Positions 38,051 to 50,300 of a stretch of 64,000 nucleotides of DNA are shown here, piece by piece. Where the stretch lies: positions 14,307,501-14,371,500 of the forward strand of contig NC_056538.1 of NCBI RefSeq assembly GCF_910596095.1, given 5' to 3'. The position numbers were made by a program, and so were the translations under genes. The notes below the pieces were generated by a model, which was not told the origin of the DNA, made no database searches, and saw only the letters and a list, made by a program, of their open reading frames with translations. The stretch's first letter is position 1, and the number at the start of each line of letters is the position of its first letter. Source of the stretch: Thunnus maccoyii. Its lineage: Eukaryota; Chordata; Actinopteri; Scombriformes; Scombridae.

Positions 38051-39745
38051 TCACATCTGCTCATGTCCTGGATGCAGAGGGGATTCCAGTGCCACATCTG
38101 GGGCTCTGCTGTTGTGGGCTTGGCTCTGCTCTGCTTGCAAGGTTATGATGAATTGGAGAAGCCAGTCCGCCTGTGCTGTTAATGAGGACAACTCAGACCC
38201 AGCCTCCTTCAGTCTGTGTTCTAGCTCTTGCTTCTTTTGACTCCATTTCTTGAATACACACACATACAGCATGTCAGCACTTGAAATGGTCGCATTTGTC
38301 ATTTTTATACAAATATGTATTTTGTAAGATAATATAGTCATGGACTTTCTTACCTGTCTGGACCACTCAAGGATTACAGAGTTAGACAGGGGCCCCTCAG
38401 TGTTCCCATCCCGCCGTATGAACACATCCCCGTGCTCAGTCTGATAGAGGATTGGCTCACTGAAGGCTGAAGGTGCTCTGAAAGTGAGGCACAGCACCTT
38501 GAGGCGAGATGCCTCCACCCCAGACTTTACCACAGGTAGGAAATGCAGGCTGTAGTTTCGGGGAAGGACAGGAGGCTGGAGACGCTTTAGAATCACGTCC
38601 ACCTGTAGGCGAGTCTCGTGCTCCTCTTCATGGCTGAAGGACAGGCCATAAACCACTCCGTCCTCATTCACCCCGACAACCAGACGGCCTCCCCCGCTGT
38701 TCAGGAAGGCACTTCCATACATAGCAACATGTCGGAAGAAACCATTCTGCATGTAATTTCCTGAAAGAAGACAAAACAATTTTTAACAGGATATAACTTA
38801 GCTGTAAATTCCCTTGTAACCTTACCTCTGCCGGCCATGAACTCAATGTTGCAGCTGTCATTAATAATGTGAGCCCCGTGGTAGAGCCACTGGCAGCAGG
38901 TGATGTCCTGTTCATTGGTAGACTGGGTGTCAGAGAGAGAAGGGACAAAGCAGAATGGGACAGTGAAGTATCATATTATTACAAAAAAATCATACACTGT
39001 ATTCATCTCTGTATTATCAAGGTCATTGGTAGAGGCCGACCAATACTGGGTTTTGGAGGCCAGTAACAATATTAATACATGAGAATAATAAACATGAAAT
39101 AAATGTAAATGAACTGATATTCATATGCACAACACATAACATAAAAAACATTTTGTGATAAATATGTCTGACTAAATATATCTTACAGATGAACAAAACA
39201 CTTTATGACAGTAATTTAAATTTTGAGCACTGAAATTATTTAAATTATTAATAAAAGCAGAAAATTCTATAAAAGATCAATTGAGAAGTCAAATATTCAT
39301 ATAACTGCTGCCACTAAGATATTTCTTGCTGTTTACAACTTTCTTTTTTTTTTTGCATATTTCTTTTTGCCAACACACACACTATATGTGGCCTAATATC
39401 AGCTGATGTTATTATCCTGCCAATGTTCCCTGCAGCTCTCTGATTCTGTCCTCATCTCACCTGTACTGGTGTTCCCTGTTGACCAGTCTGGTTCTGGGCT
39501 GCACTGTTGCTTTTTTGCCTTTGGGTGCTCTGTGGATGAGGGCTTGAACAGCCAGAGCATCTCTTCTTTTGAACCCATTTGAAGCGCCCCCATCTCCAAC
39601 CAAGAAGTCTCCATCCCCGGGAACGACCGGCTCGCTTCCTTTTCTTTTTCTTAGCTCCACTGGAAACTGTCCTAACATGAGCTGATGTGGACGGAGTCAG
39701 GGAGGCAGAGGTCCCTACATCGCTCAACGTATCTGGGTTGCTCAT
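38051..39745 (-). CDS. slfnl1: Schlafen-like protein with AlbA_2 domain
   Basis: Coding exons in transcript order: 39745-39461, 38922-38826, 38760-38354 and 38248-38051. All junctions are GT-AG with agreeing phases, summing to 987 nt (328 aa). Residues 1-95 are basic and low in complexity (KKKKRKR near 32-38, a possible nuclear signal). The rest matches the Schlafen AlbA_2 (divergent AAA_4) fold: IEFMAGRGNYMQNGFFRHVA, FLNSGGGRLVVGVNEDG, VYGLSF and FIRRDGNTEGP. A C-terminal helical, probably coiled-coil tail follows (about 264-328). The Schlafen core can be a tRNA/rRNA endonuclease in SLFN11/13; the acidic site is not confirmed here, so activity is unknown. The first exon is open in other frames too, so the N terminus is the least certain part. 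Confidence 0.8.
39028..39440. mobile_element. Degenerate repeat in slfnl1 intron 1
   Basis: The left end AGAGGCCGACCAATACTGG resembles the AGAGGCCGACCGATAT end of a common fish hAT-type repeat. Near the right end, GTGGCCTAATATCAGC may be its decayed counterpart. The middle is AT-rich with nothing recognisable. Confidence 0.35.
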
Positions 39746-40490
39746 CTTTCCGTTAACAAGAATCTGTTAGATAATGTGCACAGTGCAAAAAATGGGGAAA
39801 AAATGTGGGTCTTCTCGTTTTTAGGAGAGTAGACTATTTAAAACCTTTTGTATTTCAGTTGCTACAGTGTTTAAATGATGCATATTCCAAAGTAAATTTG
39901 AAAAAAACAAAAACAATTTGTGTTTAGATTCGTGTGATCAAAGATAGAGGTTGGTTTCCAGGGCTCAAGATTGATTTAGATGTGTATTCTACTGTGTGCA
40001 CAGTGCTTGATGGTCATTGTAAACACTAATTATATACACATATACACATGCGTTGAAGCAAAGGCGGTCAACAGGGGCCCTCAGCTCATTTTTGCCCCAG
40101 GGCCTCCTGGCAGGTTAATCCGGCCCTGGACCCTCAAAGTGTTATTTACAGAGAAATAGAATTTAGCCACGTTTCTTAAATGCCATTTACTAACTAAATA
40201 GTAGAATTTACACAAGCACATCTTCACTGAGTGAGTAAGTGAAGCAGAACACTGAGCACAAATAATGTCTGTTGTGCAGCTGTAACACTTTGCCTGCAGT
40301 GGTGCTCTTTCAACATTAAAAAACATCATAAGAGCAGTATAAGCACATTGTAAGTGCATGATAATTACTATAATCAGAGCATAATATCGTTAACACAATA
40401 TGTAAGAGTGCTGGGGGTACAGTTTGATTTCAGTCAATGAGATGCTGTTAAACAGCCACTTGAGGTCAGTGTTATTCTAAATTAAGAGCC
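39746..40490. other. Stretch upstream of slfnl1
   Basis: Presumed slfnl1 promoter side, then AT-rich sequence leading into the LINE remnant. No CpG-rich core or second gene was seen. Around 40060-40130 the sequence reads like degraded repeat (GGGCCCTCAG... CCGGCCCTGG), unassigned. Confidence 0.3.
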
Positions 40491-42262
40491 ATGTTTTCCC
40501 CTGGTTGTGTTGATGTCCTGAATCTGAGGTCAACACATATGGGCTATGAGGTTCAGCCATATATTCCTCCACCACTGAGATGCTTTAAGTGCCAAAAGTA
40601 TGGCCATGTAGCAGCAATCTGCAAAGGCAAGCAGAGATACATAGGTGTGCAGGTGAACATGAGTATGAGAAATGCAAAGAATGAGCTAAACTCAAGTGTT
40701 GTAACTGTGGAGGAGAACACAGCTCAGCCTATCGAGGGTGCAAAGTCAGCAAGAAAGCAGCAGAGAGTTAGTCTCCCAGGGGATTACATATGCAGAGGCA
40801 GTGACGAAAGTGTCCAGGCAGGCAGATGCCCCTAAATCAGTGGGAATAGAGAGCAACAACAGACCCTGTGAGGGATGTGACAAATTTGCTGTAAAGGAAG
40901 ATCTGCTAATTGTGGGCAAGAGCGAGTTTGTGTTGTTTATGGTAGATGTGATAAATTGTTCAGCGCAGATGAGCAGGAAGATGAAAAAGATCAAGATCAT
41001 ATTGAAATCAGCTGAGAAATAGATCGGGATTAAAGGACTAAAATGGGAAGCAGTGGAAGAAATGTTAGATGGAGAAACTCCTAACACTCAGACATGAGCT
41101 GGTGGCTCTTCATGGTTTTAGTTATTCTACAGTGGAATACAAGAAGCCTTATTGCTGATGGACAAGAATTTGTTCCAAATTTATCAGACAAGCCTCATGT
41201 AATATGTATAAAAGAGACATGGTTGAAGTCACAATGGAATTTTGTTGTATATGATTAAACAGCAATTAGGAATGATAGGAAAACCAGGAAAGGTGGAGGG
41301 GTGGCAACATTTGTGAAGAATGGGATGAGTTATAATTTAATTAATATAGGAAAAGAACAAGACTCAATTATAATTTAAGTATTGAGAGGAAAGAGTAGCT
41401 TAGTGATAGTCAATTACTGTAACCCTTGTAATAGACTGAGCTCTGACATATTGAATGCTGCAAGTGGGCCGACACAAGGGGAAGTAGTATGGTTGGGGAT
41501 TTTAATACGGATGCAAATGGGCCTGTAATAGAGGAGTACATAGATTATAAGGGTTTAGGAGCGACCTGCTCGAGGAGATAAGGTTTGCAAAATCAGTAAC
41601 TTTTTAAAAATCACCTCTTAAAACCCATTTCTACAGACTTGCTTTTATGTAATGTTGTCTTTCGATCATCTTTCTATCATCTTTTAATCTTTTTATCATC
41701 TCTCTGTTGTATTTCATTGTCTTCTACTGTTGTCTTCTTATTGTTGGACTTGTTATTGCTTTCTGTGCCGTGTCTTTGCTTTTGTATTGTACTGCCTTTG
41801 CTTTGTCTGTCAAAGCACTTTGTAAACTCTGTTTTTAAAGATGCTATATAAATAAAGATATTATTATTATTATATAGTGTGTATTAATGATGGAAAAGGT
41901 ACAAGACATAATAGTATACAGAATAGATCTGACACTCACATCCACTGTAATTGCAGGTATTAGTACTTGGGAAGTTTTAAACCTGTCAACAGTAGGCACT
42001 GATCACTATCCAATAGTAATCAAGATTAGAATAGAGATACATCAATATGGAAGTTGGATAAAGCTGACTGTGATGCATATAAAAGATGTGGAGGAAAGTC
42101 ATAAAAAGTTGGTTACAGCCATTTATATATAATATAGTTGTTTGTTTTGAGTAGGCTATTGTAAACTGGAACCCGTTAAATATACCCCGGTATGGTAGGT
42201 GGCGGTATGCACATATAAGCTGGTGTTGCAATCCGCCAATAAACGCGAAGAAGAAGAGGAAG
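40491..42262 (+). mobile_element. Decayed non-LTR retrotransposon (LINE), internally deleted
   Basis: A gag-like ORF1 remnant carries a CCHC zinc knuckle (CFKCQKYGHVAAIC, 40581-40624) and, in a shifted frame, the QGITYAEAV motif usual near the end of LINE ORF1. From about 41100 an apurinic-endonuclease start of ORF2 follows: ILQWNTRSL, then ICIKETWL and GGGVATFVKNG, broken by stops. The endonuclease end (STVGTDHYPIVI, near 41990-42030) lies beyond a nested insertion. Most of ORF2 including reverse transcriptase is missing. The 3' tail (GTGGCGGTATGC... CCGCCAATAAACGC, then GAAGAAGAAGAGG, 42195-42262) is typical of the I/Nimb-type LINEs of fish. Clade assignment is tentative. Confidence 0.75.
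41595..41877 (+). mobile_element. Nested L2/Rex-type LINE 3' tail
   Basis: A 3' tail ending AAAGCACTTTGTAAACTCTG, a short spacer, GCTATATAAATAAAG and (ATT)n is inserted in the ORF2 endonuclease region of the LINE above. Endonuclease-like coding is seen on both sides, which shows the order of insertion. Confidence 0.6.
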
Positions 42263-42403
42263 AAAGCCCGGCGCTGTTCCTGGTCGTTTAGTTCACTTCT
42301 GTTCTGCAGCGCTGCGTAGATTTAAACCGGGTTTTTTTTAATCAGCTAATCAGAAGAAACAGACATCAGTGATTTTTAAAACAAGTATATATACCTGCAC
42401 AGA
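42263..42403 (+). promoter_or_regulatory. taf15: taf15 5' UTR / core promoter region
   Basis: This is the 140-base interval between the LINE GAAGAAGAAGAGG tail and the taf15 ATG. It has CpGs (CCCGGCGCTG, GCAGCGCTGCGTAG) and no TATA box. The downstream first intron (42414-43125) starts CpG-rich, as expected around an active housekeeping start. Confidence 0.5.
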
Positions 42404-45002
42404 ATGGCCACTGGTAAGTCTATATTTCCTGTATTTATGTGTCAGTTTTACTTGCTTTGTTTGTGAATGAGTAACGTAAAGTGGGTCGAATATGCTGGAG
42501 CCAAGTTAGCATTAGCTCCCAACCGCGAGGCCAGGGCTAGGGCTCCGTCTATTTCACGGATTTGACAACTAGCATCAGCAGAATAAAGTTAGCTTTATTT
42601 GGGGGGTGGTTTAGTCAGCTTACAGTGCGGAGTTTATTTCTTAATCACACTTCAGCTCTGTTTTTTTACCTCGCAGTTACTGCGTAGTTCATTAAAAGAG
42701 TTACAAGCGGCGCAGGGTCGGGCCTTGTCGGGCGTCTTTGTTTATACCGCTACCGCTATTGTTTCTCCCTCTGAACGGGGAACATGCCGGAGCAGATGTA
42801 TCTTCAAGATAAATCGTCAATATTTGCATTTAGGCCGTTTTTCTCAAAGCGAACTGTGTGCGTTGATATGGCAGCATAAAAAAACGATGATATGGTTGTG
42901 TCGTTTCAAGATTTAGCCGAAGCCCAGACCAAATTGACCGCCATTTTCATCACATTGGCGTGGTGAGGGGCCTGCTAGCGTGTAGCTGTCCTACTTTCAC
43001 CAGCCTTCAGACCAGTCGTACACCGTTAGCTGATTTAGTAACCATCTTCTCTAGCACGCAGGTTGAAGTTCTTTTGTTTAACCTTTTTTTTCAAACGTTA
43101 AATCATTGTTTTATCTCACTTTCAGATTCAGGCTACGGCCAGCATGGTGGCTCACAAAGGTAACGAGGATAACATTCAACGCATAACGTCAACTCTGATT
43201 AATATAACGTATTTTTTATATATATATGTAATGTATATCTGTATATATCAGCCAAAGGTTTGGAAACACTTTTTCATTCATGTGAATGCGAAGGTGTGTC
43301 TAAACTTTTGACTGGTACTGTGTATGTGTGTTTACCCATTTAAAGCTAAAAACATCACACTGTGTGGAGGTTCTGAATGAATTTAAAGTTAACTGCTTTT
43401 TATAATTGTAGCTATGGATCATATGCTGGTCAGCAGAGTGGACAGGTAAGACCCTTCCTAAATTGGTTAGTTAATTGTAAGTATTATATTTCCTGTTGTT
43501 GCCTCTCGAATACTGACTGTTTTTTCTGGTTCGCAGAGTTATGGACAAGGAAATGGCAGTGGCTCTTATGGGGGGCAGAGCTACGGTAATTATGGTCAGC
43601 CGGCTGTGACACAAGGTATAAATTGCAAACAATAAAGGCTAGATTAACTACTGCACTGATGCCTCCGTATTTATTAAAATTCCCACCCAAAACCTAACCT
43701 TCAGTAGACCAACTTTGTTGTTAGATTACCTCAAGGGGGTTCAGACATGTGTGTTAGATATATTCTTAGATATTTATGATTGAGGCATTAACAGATCACA
43801 CCAGAATATGGGAGTTATTTAAACTTATTTTCTATATTTCCTTCACATATCATTGATATACCAGTTTAAGGACCTCTTGTGTCTACTGTCAAACTCTTGA
43901 CTAAAATTAAGTAAACAGTAGATTGTTTTGTCTGTATAGTAAGGAATGGCATGTTTCTGAATTTTGTGAATCCTTCTGTCTTGACAGACGGCTACAACCA
44001 GTCTCAGGGAGGCTACGGTCAGCAACAGAGCTATGGAAGTTATGGACAGGAGTCATCTGGGTAAGACTACTGATATTACAACTTCACCCTTCTTGTGAGC
44101 ATGATTTCTATTTACATTGTTTGCCTCTGAACATGAATAGTGACATGAGACACAAAATGTTTATTTTACCATTTGGGTCCTCTGTCGTGTTAACCGTAAA
44201 TATCTTACTGAAACCACTTGAAGGTATGGTGACAAGTCATCGTCGTCGTCATCATCATCATCATCATATGGACAAGGATCAGGGTCCTATGGGCAGCAAG
44301 GGTCCTATGGTGGTAATCAGGGACAAGGATCCTATGGTGGTGGTGGTGGTGGTCAGGGCCAAGGAGGAGACAGCTATGGACAACAAGGATCTTACAGCGG
44401 CCAGGGAGGAGGAGGAGGTGGTGGTGGTGGCGGCAGCAGCTATGGAAGATGGAGTGAAGGTAGGAAGAACTGGGTCTTGAAAGAAAATCAACTATCTGCA
44501 TTCTGTAAGATGAGATGTCCCAGTCCTCATGGGAAAAAAATTAAAAACATCTTTTTTTTGCACCAGGTGAAAGTGGTGGTCAGGGTGGGAGGTATGGACG
44601 TGACCAAGGAGACCGTTCAGAAGGAGGTGGCTACAGAGGCAGAGGCCGTGGTGGCTATGACCGTGGCGGTTATGACCGCAGTGGTGGATATGAGCGCAGT
44701 GGATATGACCGTGGCGGAAGAGGTGGACCTCCTGGTATGGGGTAAGTTGCACAGTGCCACTGCCCCCAAGGTACTTTTATTCACTGTAAAATATGAGACA
44801 TGACTTGTTGTCACTCAACACATCATCACTCATCAACTATAAACCATCAACATAGATAATATTATCCACCCATCTGCTTTGTGCTCCAGATCACCTAACT
44901 CTGGTATATATTTTTCAAAACCTGATTCATGTAAAGTTGTCACATATCACATAGGTAATATTCACCACCTCTCTGCATTGTGCTCCAGATACCTGAACCT
45001 CA

Positions 45003-45038
<36 letters not shown>

Positions 45039-47305
45039 CCCCTCCAAAAATCTGATTCCTCTGAAGTTTAACAGATAAGAGACATGCTGGTGTTAATTCA
45101 ACATCCATCTTAAAATGAAACTCACTTCACACTCCATAAGTGGTGAATAACAGTCAGAGATTAGCTTGTTTGACCACTGAGGATCTGCTCGTCATCATTG
45201 GGGTATTAAGTAAGAAATGGCGACACAACACGTCTGCTTAAAGCAGGAGTTTCATTGGCACTAAGTGACCCAGCCGAACAACATCATGCCAGACAAAGGG
45301 CTGGTTTTGTCCATTCTCCGACCAGTAAAGGCCAATTCATGCTTTTTGTGTCTGTGGACGACTGTGGTCTTGCGGACGCACACACAGTTCCATTGATACT
45401 TTTTTTCAGAGGTCCACGAACACAGACATGTTCCACATGTGCCCGCTTGTAAACAGGGTTGCAGTGTGATATTTTTCCAGAGTTGTGAAATCCAGTCTGT
45501 TAGTAATACAAACCGCCGTGCAGTGTTTTTCTAATCAGGCTTTAAACCGGACTTTGCTGGATTATATTTCGTTGTCTCACCAGCACTTTAAACAACACGC
45601 CCACACCAACACAGCCCCTTGTGGTGTTTTACATGGCGCTGTTTTCAGTCTGAATGCAGATGAGGAGTTCCTGTATGTTGCTGAACAACTAGAAAAGTGA
45701 CAGCTTAATGAACAGAAACTCAGTACATACATACAGTAGACAAGACAATGATTTGTTTGCTTTTCTAGCATATGCACAGTTGACGCGCTTGCTATGCGTA
45801 CACTCCACATGGTCACAAATTCAGGGCTACACGGACACGGGCAGATGGTAACATTTATGTCACTCAGACCCTTGCAGCCATGTGGGCGCCGAAAGTATGA
45901 ATTGGCCTTAAGGGACATCTCTTGTGTCAGTTTCAGAGGCCGTTTACATCAGAAATGAAGTAGTTTTAAAAAATATATTGAACATTAGGAGCTCAACATA
46001 AACGGCTGCTTCTGTGAATAAGAACAGTGCTGTAGCTGATTAAAATGCATAAATGTGCTTTCTTTACACATGGAAAACTTGTTCACCACATTAAGATGCG
46101 TACTATGATAAACCACCTTTTGCACTGTTGTAAATTGGACTCTTTCCCTTTTTGTAAGGACTACAAAATTAGCTCTTGAACATTTTTGAGGTTAGTTATT
46201 GGATCAATTGACCATCAGTTTCTGAGGTGAGCCAAAAAGTGCGTTTGAAATTAGTTTCACTTTTTGGACTTTTGGCTTTTGCTACAATTTGAAAGCTCTA
46301 CATTGTCTTGTCTCCTAGTTTACATTGTGAATTTTACATAACTGGAAACAGTTGTTTTGTCTTCTTTATTCATGTATCTTTAAGATCAGTGAAAGCCAAG
46401 TAATGCAGCTTTTCATCACATTTGGTAATTTGACCCTTGATCCAAACAGTCAGGATTTTTGTTGTACTGTTAACTTTTTAATCAAAATTAATCTCCAGCA
46501 GCCATACTTTGTCAATTACCAGAAGCTTATTTTTGGTCTGTCCTTGTGCTCCGAGGATCACACTATAGTTTTTGAACAATGGAAACTCCATCGAAATGCT
46601 GCCGTTACACCTGGAGCCACATCTGCAACTGCTTCACATTCAACAGGTTTCATTCAAGTGTTGTATATTTGACAATGGCGAACATGTGTGTTGTGTTAAC
46701 ATGGATCTACATTTTATACTACAGGTGTTCAGAGTGATTGAACTATAACATGGACCTCAGTTAAAAGATCTCATATACGCACTCAGTGGAAGATTGCTCA
46801 TCAGTTGCTATACCCCTTCACACCAATTTGGCCCATCATGTTAAAAAAAACAAAACAAATTCAGCTGGTTTTCCAGCTCTTGGTATCCAATCTGGTCATG
46901 TTTTATTTAAAATTTAAAAAAAAATCAAATCAATTAAATTCGGTGAACTTCTAACTGGTGACCCAGTGACTTGTGATAACTGTTTACACTCGTCTGCCTG
47001 ATTGTTCAGTCAGAGCTGCCTAGTTATCTGTCCACTGATCTCTAATGTCAAAGACTAACACATTCCTCGTGTGAGACATTTCCACCGTAGTCGCACACCC
47101 TGGCAGAAGTGCATACTGATGGGGATGTAGGGGAGCTTTGAGCTCTCAGTTGGGACAAAGGAAAAGCCATCATATCTCCAATTTTTCCTCTGCAGAGGTG
47201 GTGACCGTGGTGGCTTCAAAAATTACGGTGGTAAGTGACGAGCATCAGAACTGTGTCGGTGGGGGAGGAAAGAACTTGAGTTAGCAGAAAAGGAAAAAAG
47301 AGGGG

Positions 47306-47341
<36 letters not shown>

Positions 47342-50300
47342 AGTGAATGCCACCATTTTCATGTCCAGATCCCAAGGGACTCCACCTAGTGTTCTTAGCA
47401 GGATTTCTCATAAATGTCTTCAGATATGGTAAAGAAAGAAAAACATGGAGCCTGAGTTGTAAAATAATGGTATTGTTGCATGAAGGTGAGAGTTGATTGT
47501 AAATGACAGAGGTGTTCCCAGGACGAAGAAGGAAAACTTTCTAAAACTGGAGACATTTTGGTGGTGGTCAAAAAACAGAACAATTGTGTTCTTGTGCAAA
47601 GGTGTTGGTATGTGATGCAACGGTATGAAAACACCTGTCAGAGAGCGAGCTGTAAACATGGACTTTGTTTAATTTTCTTTATCATTATGCACTAGTAGGG
47701 ATGAAGTTAATAATTTGTATGGAACAGTACAGATGATTAAAGATTTCTTGCTCAAGTGTTCTCTTCCATCCTCTCCTCTGTTTTACAGGCTCTCGAGACT
47801 ACGGCTCAAGGGATGAACCAGGTAAAGAACGTCCCCAAGACACCCAGTTACAACCAGTTAATTAGGGTTGCACTGATTAGTCAGTCATAATTTAAAATCT
47901 GTCCATAGCTGCTGTAATCAGAGCAGGATGTGGTTATCCTTTTAATGGCCGGAGCAAGTCAACATGTTTTGTTTTTTTGGTATTGTCATAGTCTCTTTAA
48001 AGTGAAGTCTATGATGTTAAACTTAGTGTCTGAGTTGATTATGTATTTATTGAAGTCCCTCTGACAATATTTTGGCTGATGGGGGGTCAGGTTTATTTAG
48101 TAAATTCCACTGTTCTATCTCCTCAAGAATTATTATATAAAATGTGATCATTTCTGATGTCTTCTCTCCATTTTGGTCTCTTCCACAGCTGGGGAGCAGG
48201 ACAACTCTGACAACAACACCATTTTTGTCCAGGGACTGGGAGAAGATGTCACAGTTCAGGAAGTCGGCGATTTCTTCAAGCAAATTGGAATCATCAAGGT
48301 ATTAAATTAGTCTCTTTGCATGTTGTCACTAATTTCCTTTCCTAGATTGATTAGATTTCACCATAATGCATCCTAATGACTGTCGAGGCTTGATTCAACA
48401 GCAAAAGTGTGACCATCTCTTCTTTTTGTGAATGCATGAAATGAAGCATTTGTCAGCTATCACACTGGTGTTTTCATTCAAATCTTTTAAAGAAAATTCC
48501 TTTTTTGTTTTGTAACTCTTTTAAACTTTGAACCAGTTCTTTAGAGATTGATTGTGTTAACTGTTGAAATACCTGATATCTGGGTCTAAACTGGTGTAGA
48601 AATGATAAACGCAAGCACTGAGAATCAGACGTCTTCATTTTGTGCTTTCAGGTGAACAAGAAGACTGGCCAGCCAATGATCAACATCTACTCTGACAAAG
48701 TCACCGGTCGGCCGAAGGGAGAAGCTACAGTGTCATTTGATGACCCGCCGTCTGCCAAAGCTGCTATCGACTGGTTTGATGGTAATGGCATTGCTATCCT
48801 GAAGCTTTGAAATTCTCTAATTATACTGATTCAGCATCCCTAAAACTGATGCTCTCTTCTCATTTCAGGCAAGGAGTTCCAGGGCAAATCCATCAAAGTA
48901 TCATTTGCCACCCGCAGAGCTGAGTTCACACAGAGAGGAGGAGGTGGAAGAGGCGGGAGAGGAGGTGGGTAGGAGGTGATGGAGCTGGCTCAGGGCTCAA
49001 ATAACGAACCTTTTTCAATTGTCTAGCTTCTTAATTGAACTGCTTTTTGATCGTCTGTCAGGTTTCAGAGGTCGTGGTGGTGGAGGCCCTAACTTTGACA
49101 TTAAGGGAGGAGACTGGCCGTGTCCCAACAGGTTTGTATGAGAAGGTTTCATGTAACTAAAGCTGTTTTTTCATATGAGTTACCTTTTCACACATGTACC
49201 ACACAACAGGAGATTGACAGTGTCGAGACATATTCTCACCTACTGGAAATACACAGTTTGGTTTAGTCGAGGGATGAACAATTAATCGAATTTTTATTGA
49301 AATTGCAATATGGCCTACTGCAGGTTTCAAATTGCAGGAAACACAATATCTGTTACAGGTCAAATTCAACAGCCGCATGATGGAAACGTTATCAACGCGC
49401 CCACTCGCTCAATGTGAATTCACTGCTGTATTCACACATGGGTTCAATCGAACATTACACGGACTTTGTGTTAAGGAGCTGGTAGCGTAAAGTACATTTA
49501 ATGTCCAGTTCAACTGATTTCAGACATTTGTGTTCTCACACACAGCTTCTCCGGATAACTTCAGGATTGCAGTGCATGTGTGAAAGGGGCTCCAGAAATA
49601 TACATTTTATAGAAAGACAAAACATTTGTGAAGTTGAAAGGTGTGGATAAAAAGGTCATCTCATCTCTATTCTGTCCTCAGCTCTTGCGGCAACATGAAC
49701 TTTGCACGGCGGCAGGAGTGTAACAAGTGCGGAGCCCCCAAACCAGGAGATGGAGGATACGGAGGTGGAGGTGAGTACTTTATACTTCGTTCAAATACTG
49801 AAGATAGTTGTGTTGCCAGAATCCCCCAGTGTGTCCTCCATAATCCTGTATGACTGACACCAGTGATGATTGTTTGCAGATCGTGGAGGCAGAGGTGGTT
49901 ACGGAGGTGACAGAGGTGGCGGCTTCCGAGGTCGTGGAGGTTTCCGTGGTGGAGACCGTGGGGGCTACGGAGGTGGCGGCGGCGGCGGCGGTGGATTTGG
50001 AGGAGGCTACAAAATGGGAGGAAGGTGGGTTAAAAAACAAAGATTCTTTTGTCTTTTACATGCATACATTTACTACCTGAAGGCACACTCCTCGCACCTG
50101 CTCATTCAAGATTTATATATGATTAGAGCTGCAAGGAGTCATGTATCAATCGATTTGTCCATCAACAACTATTTTGATAATCAAATAATTGTCATTTTTC
50201 TAAGCAAGAATGCCAAACGTTTGCTGCTTCCAGCTTCTCCAGTGTGAAGATTTTTTTTATTTGTCACATATGAAAGTAAACTGAATATCTTCAAGCATCG

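Noticed and set aside
40491-40835. A cellular CCHC zinc-knuckle gene
   Set aside because: The knuckle is followed by LINE ORF1 and endonuclease motifs, frame breaks and a LINE 3' tail, so it is a retrotransposon remnant.
44205-44501. Minus-strand His/Ser-rich open frames opposite the taf15 low-complexity exon
   Set aside because: They are antisense shadows of Gly/Ser codon repeats (GGT, TCA) in taf15.
45485-45918. ORFs at 45485-45700 (+) and 45577-45918 (-)
   Set aside because: They lie within the Harbinger-like MITE and show no transposase similarity.
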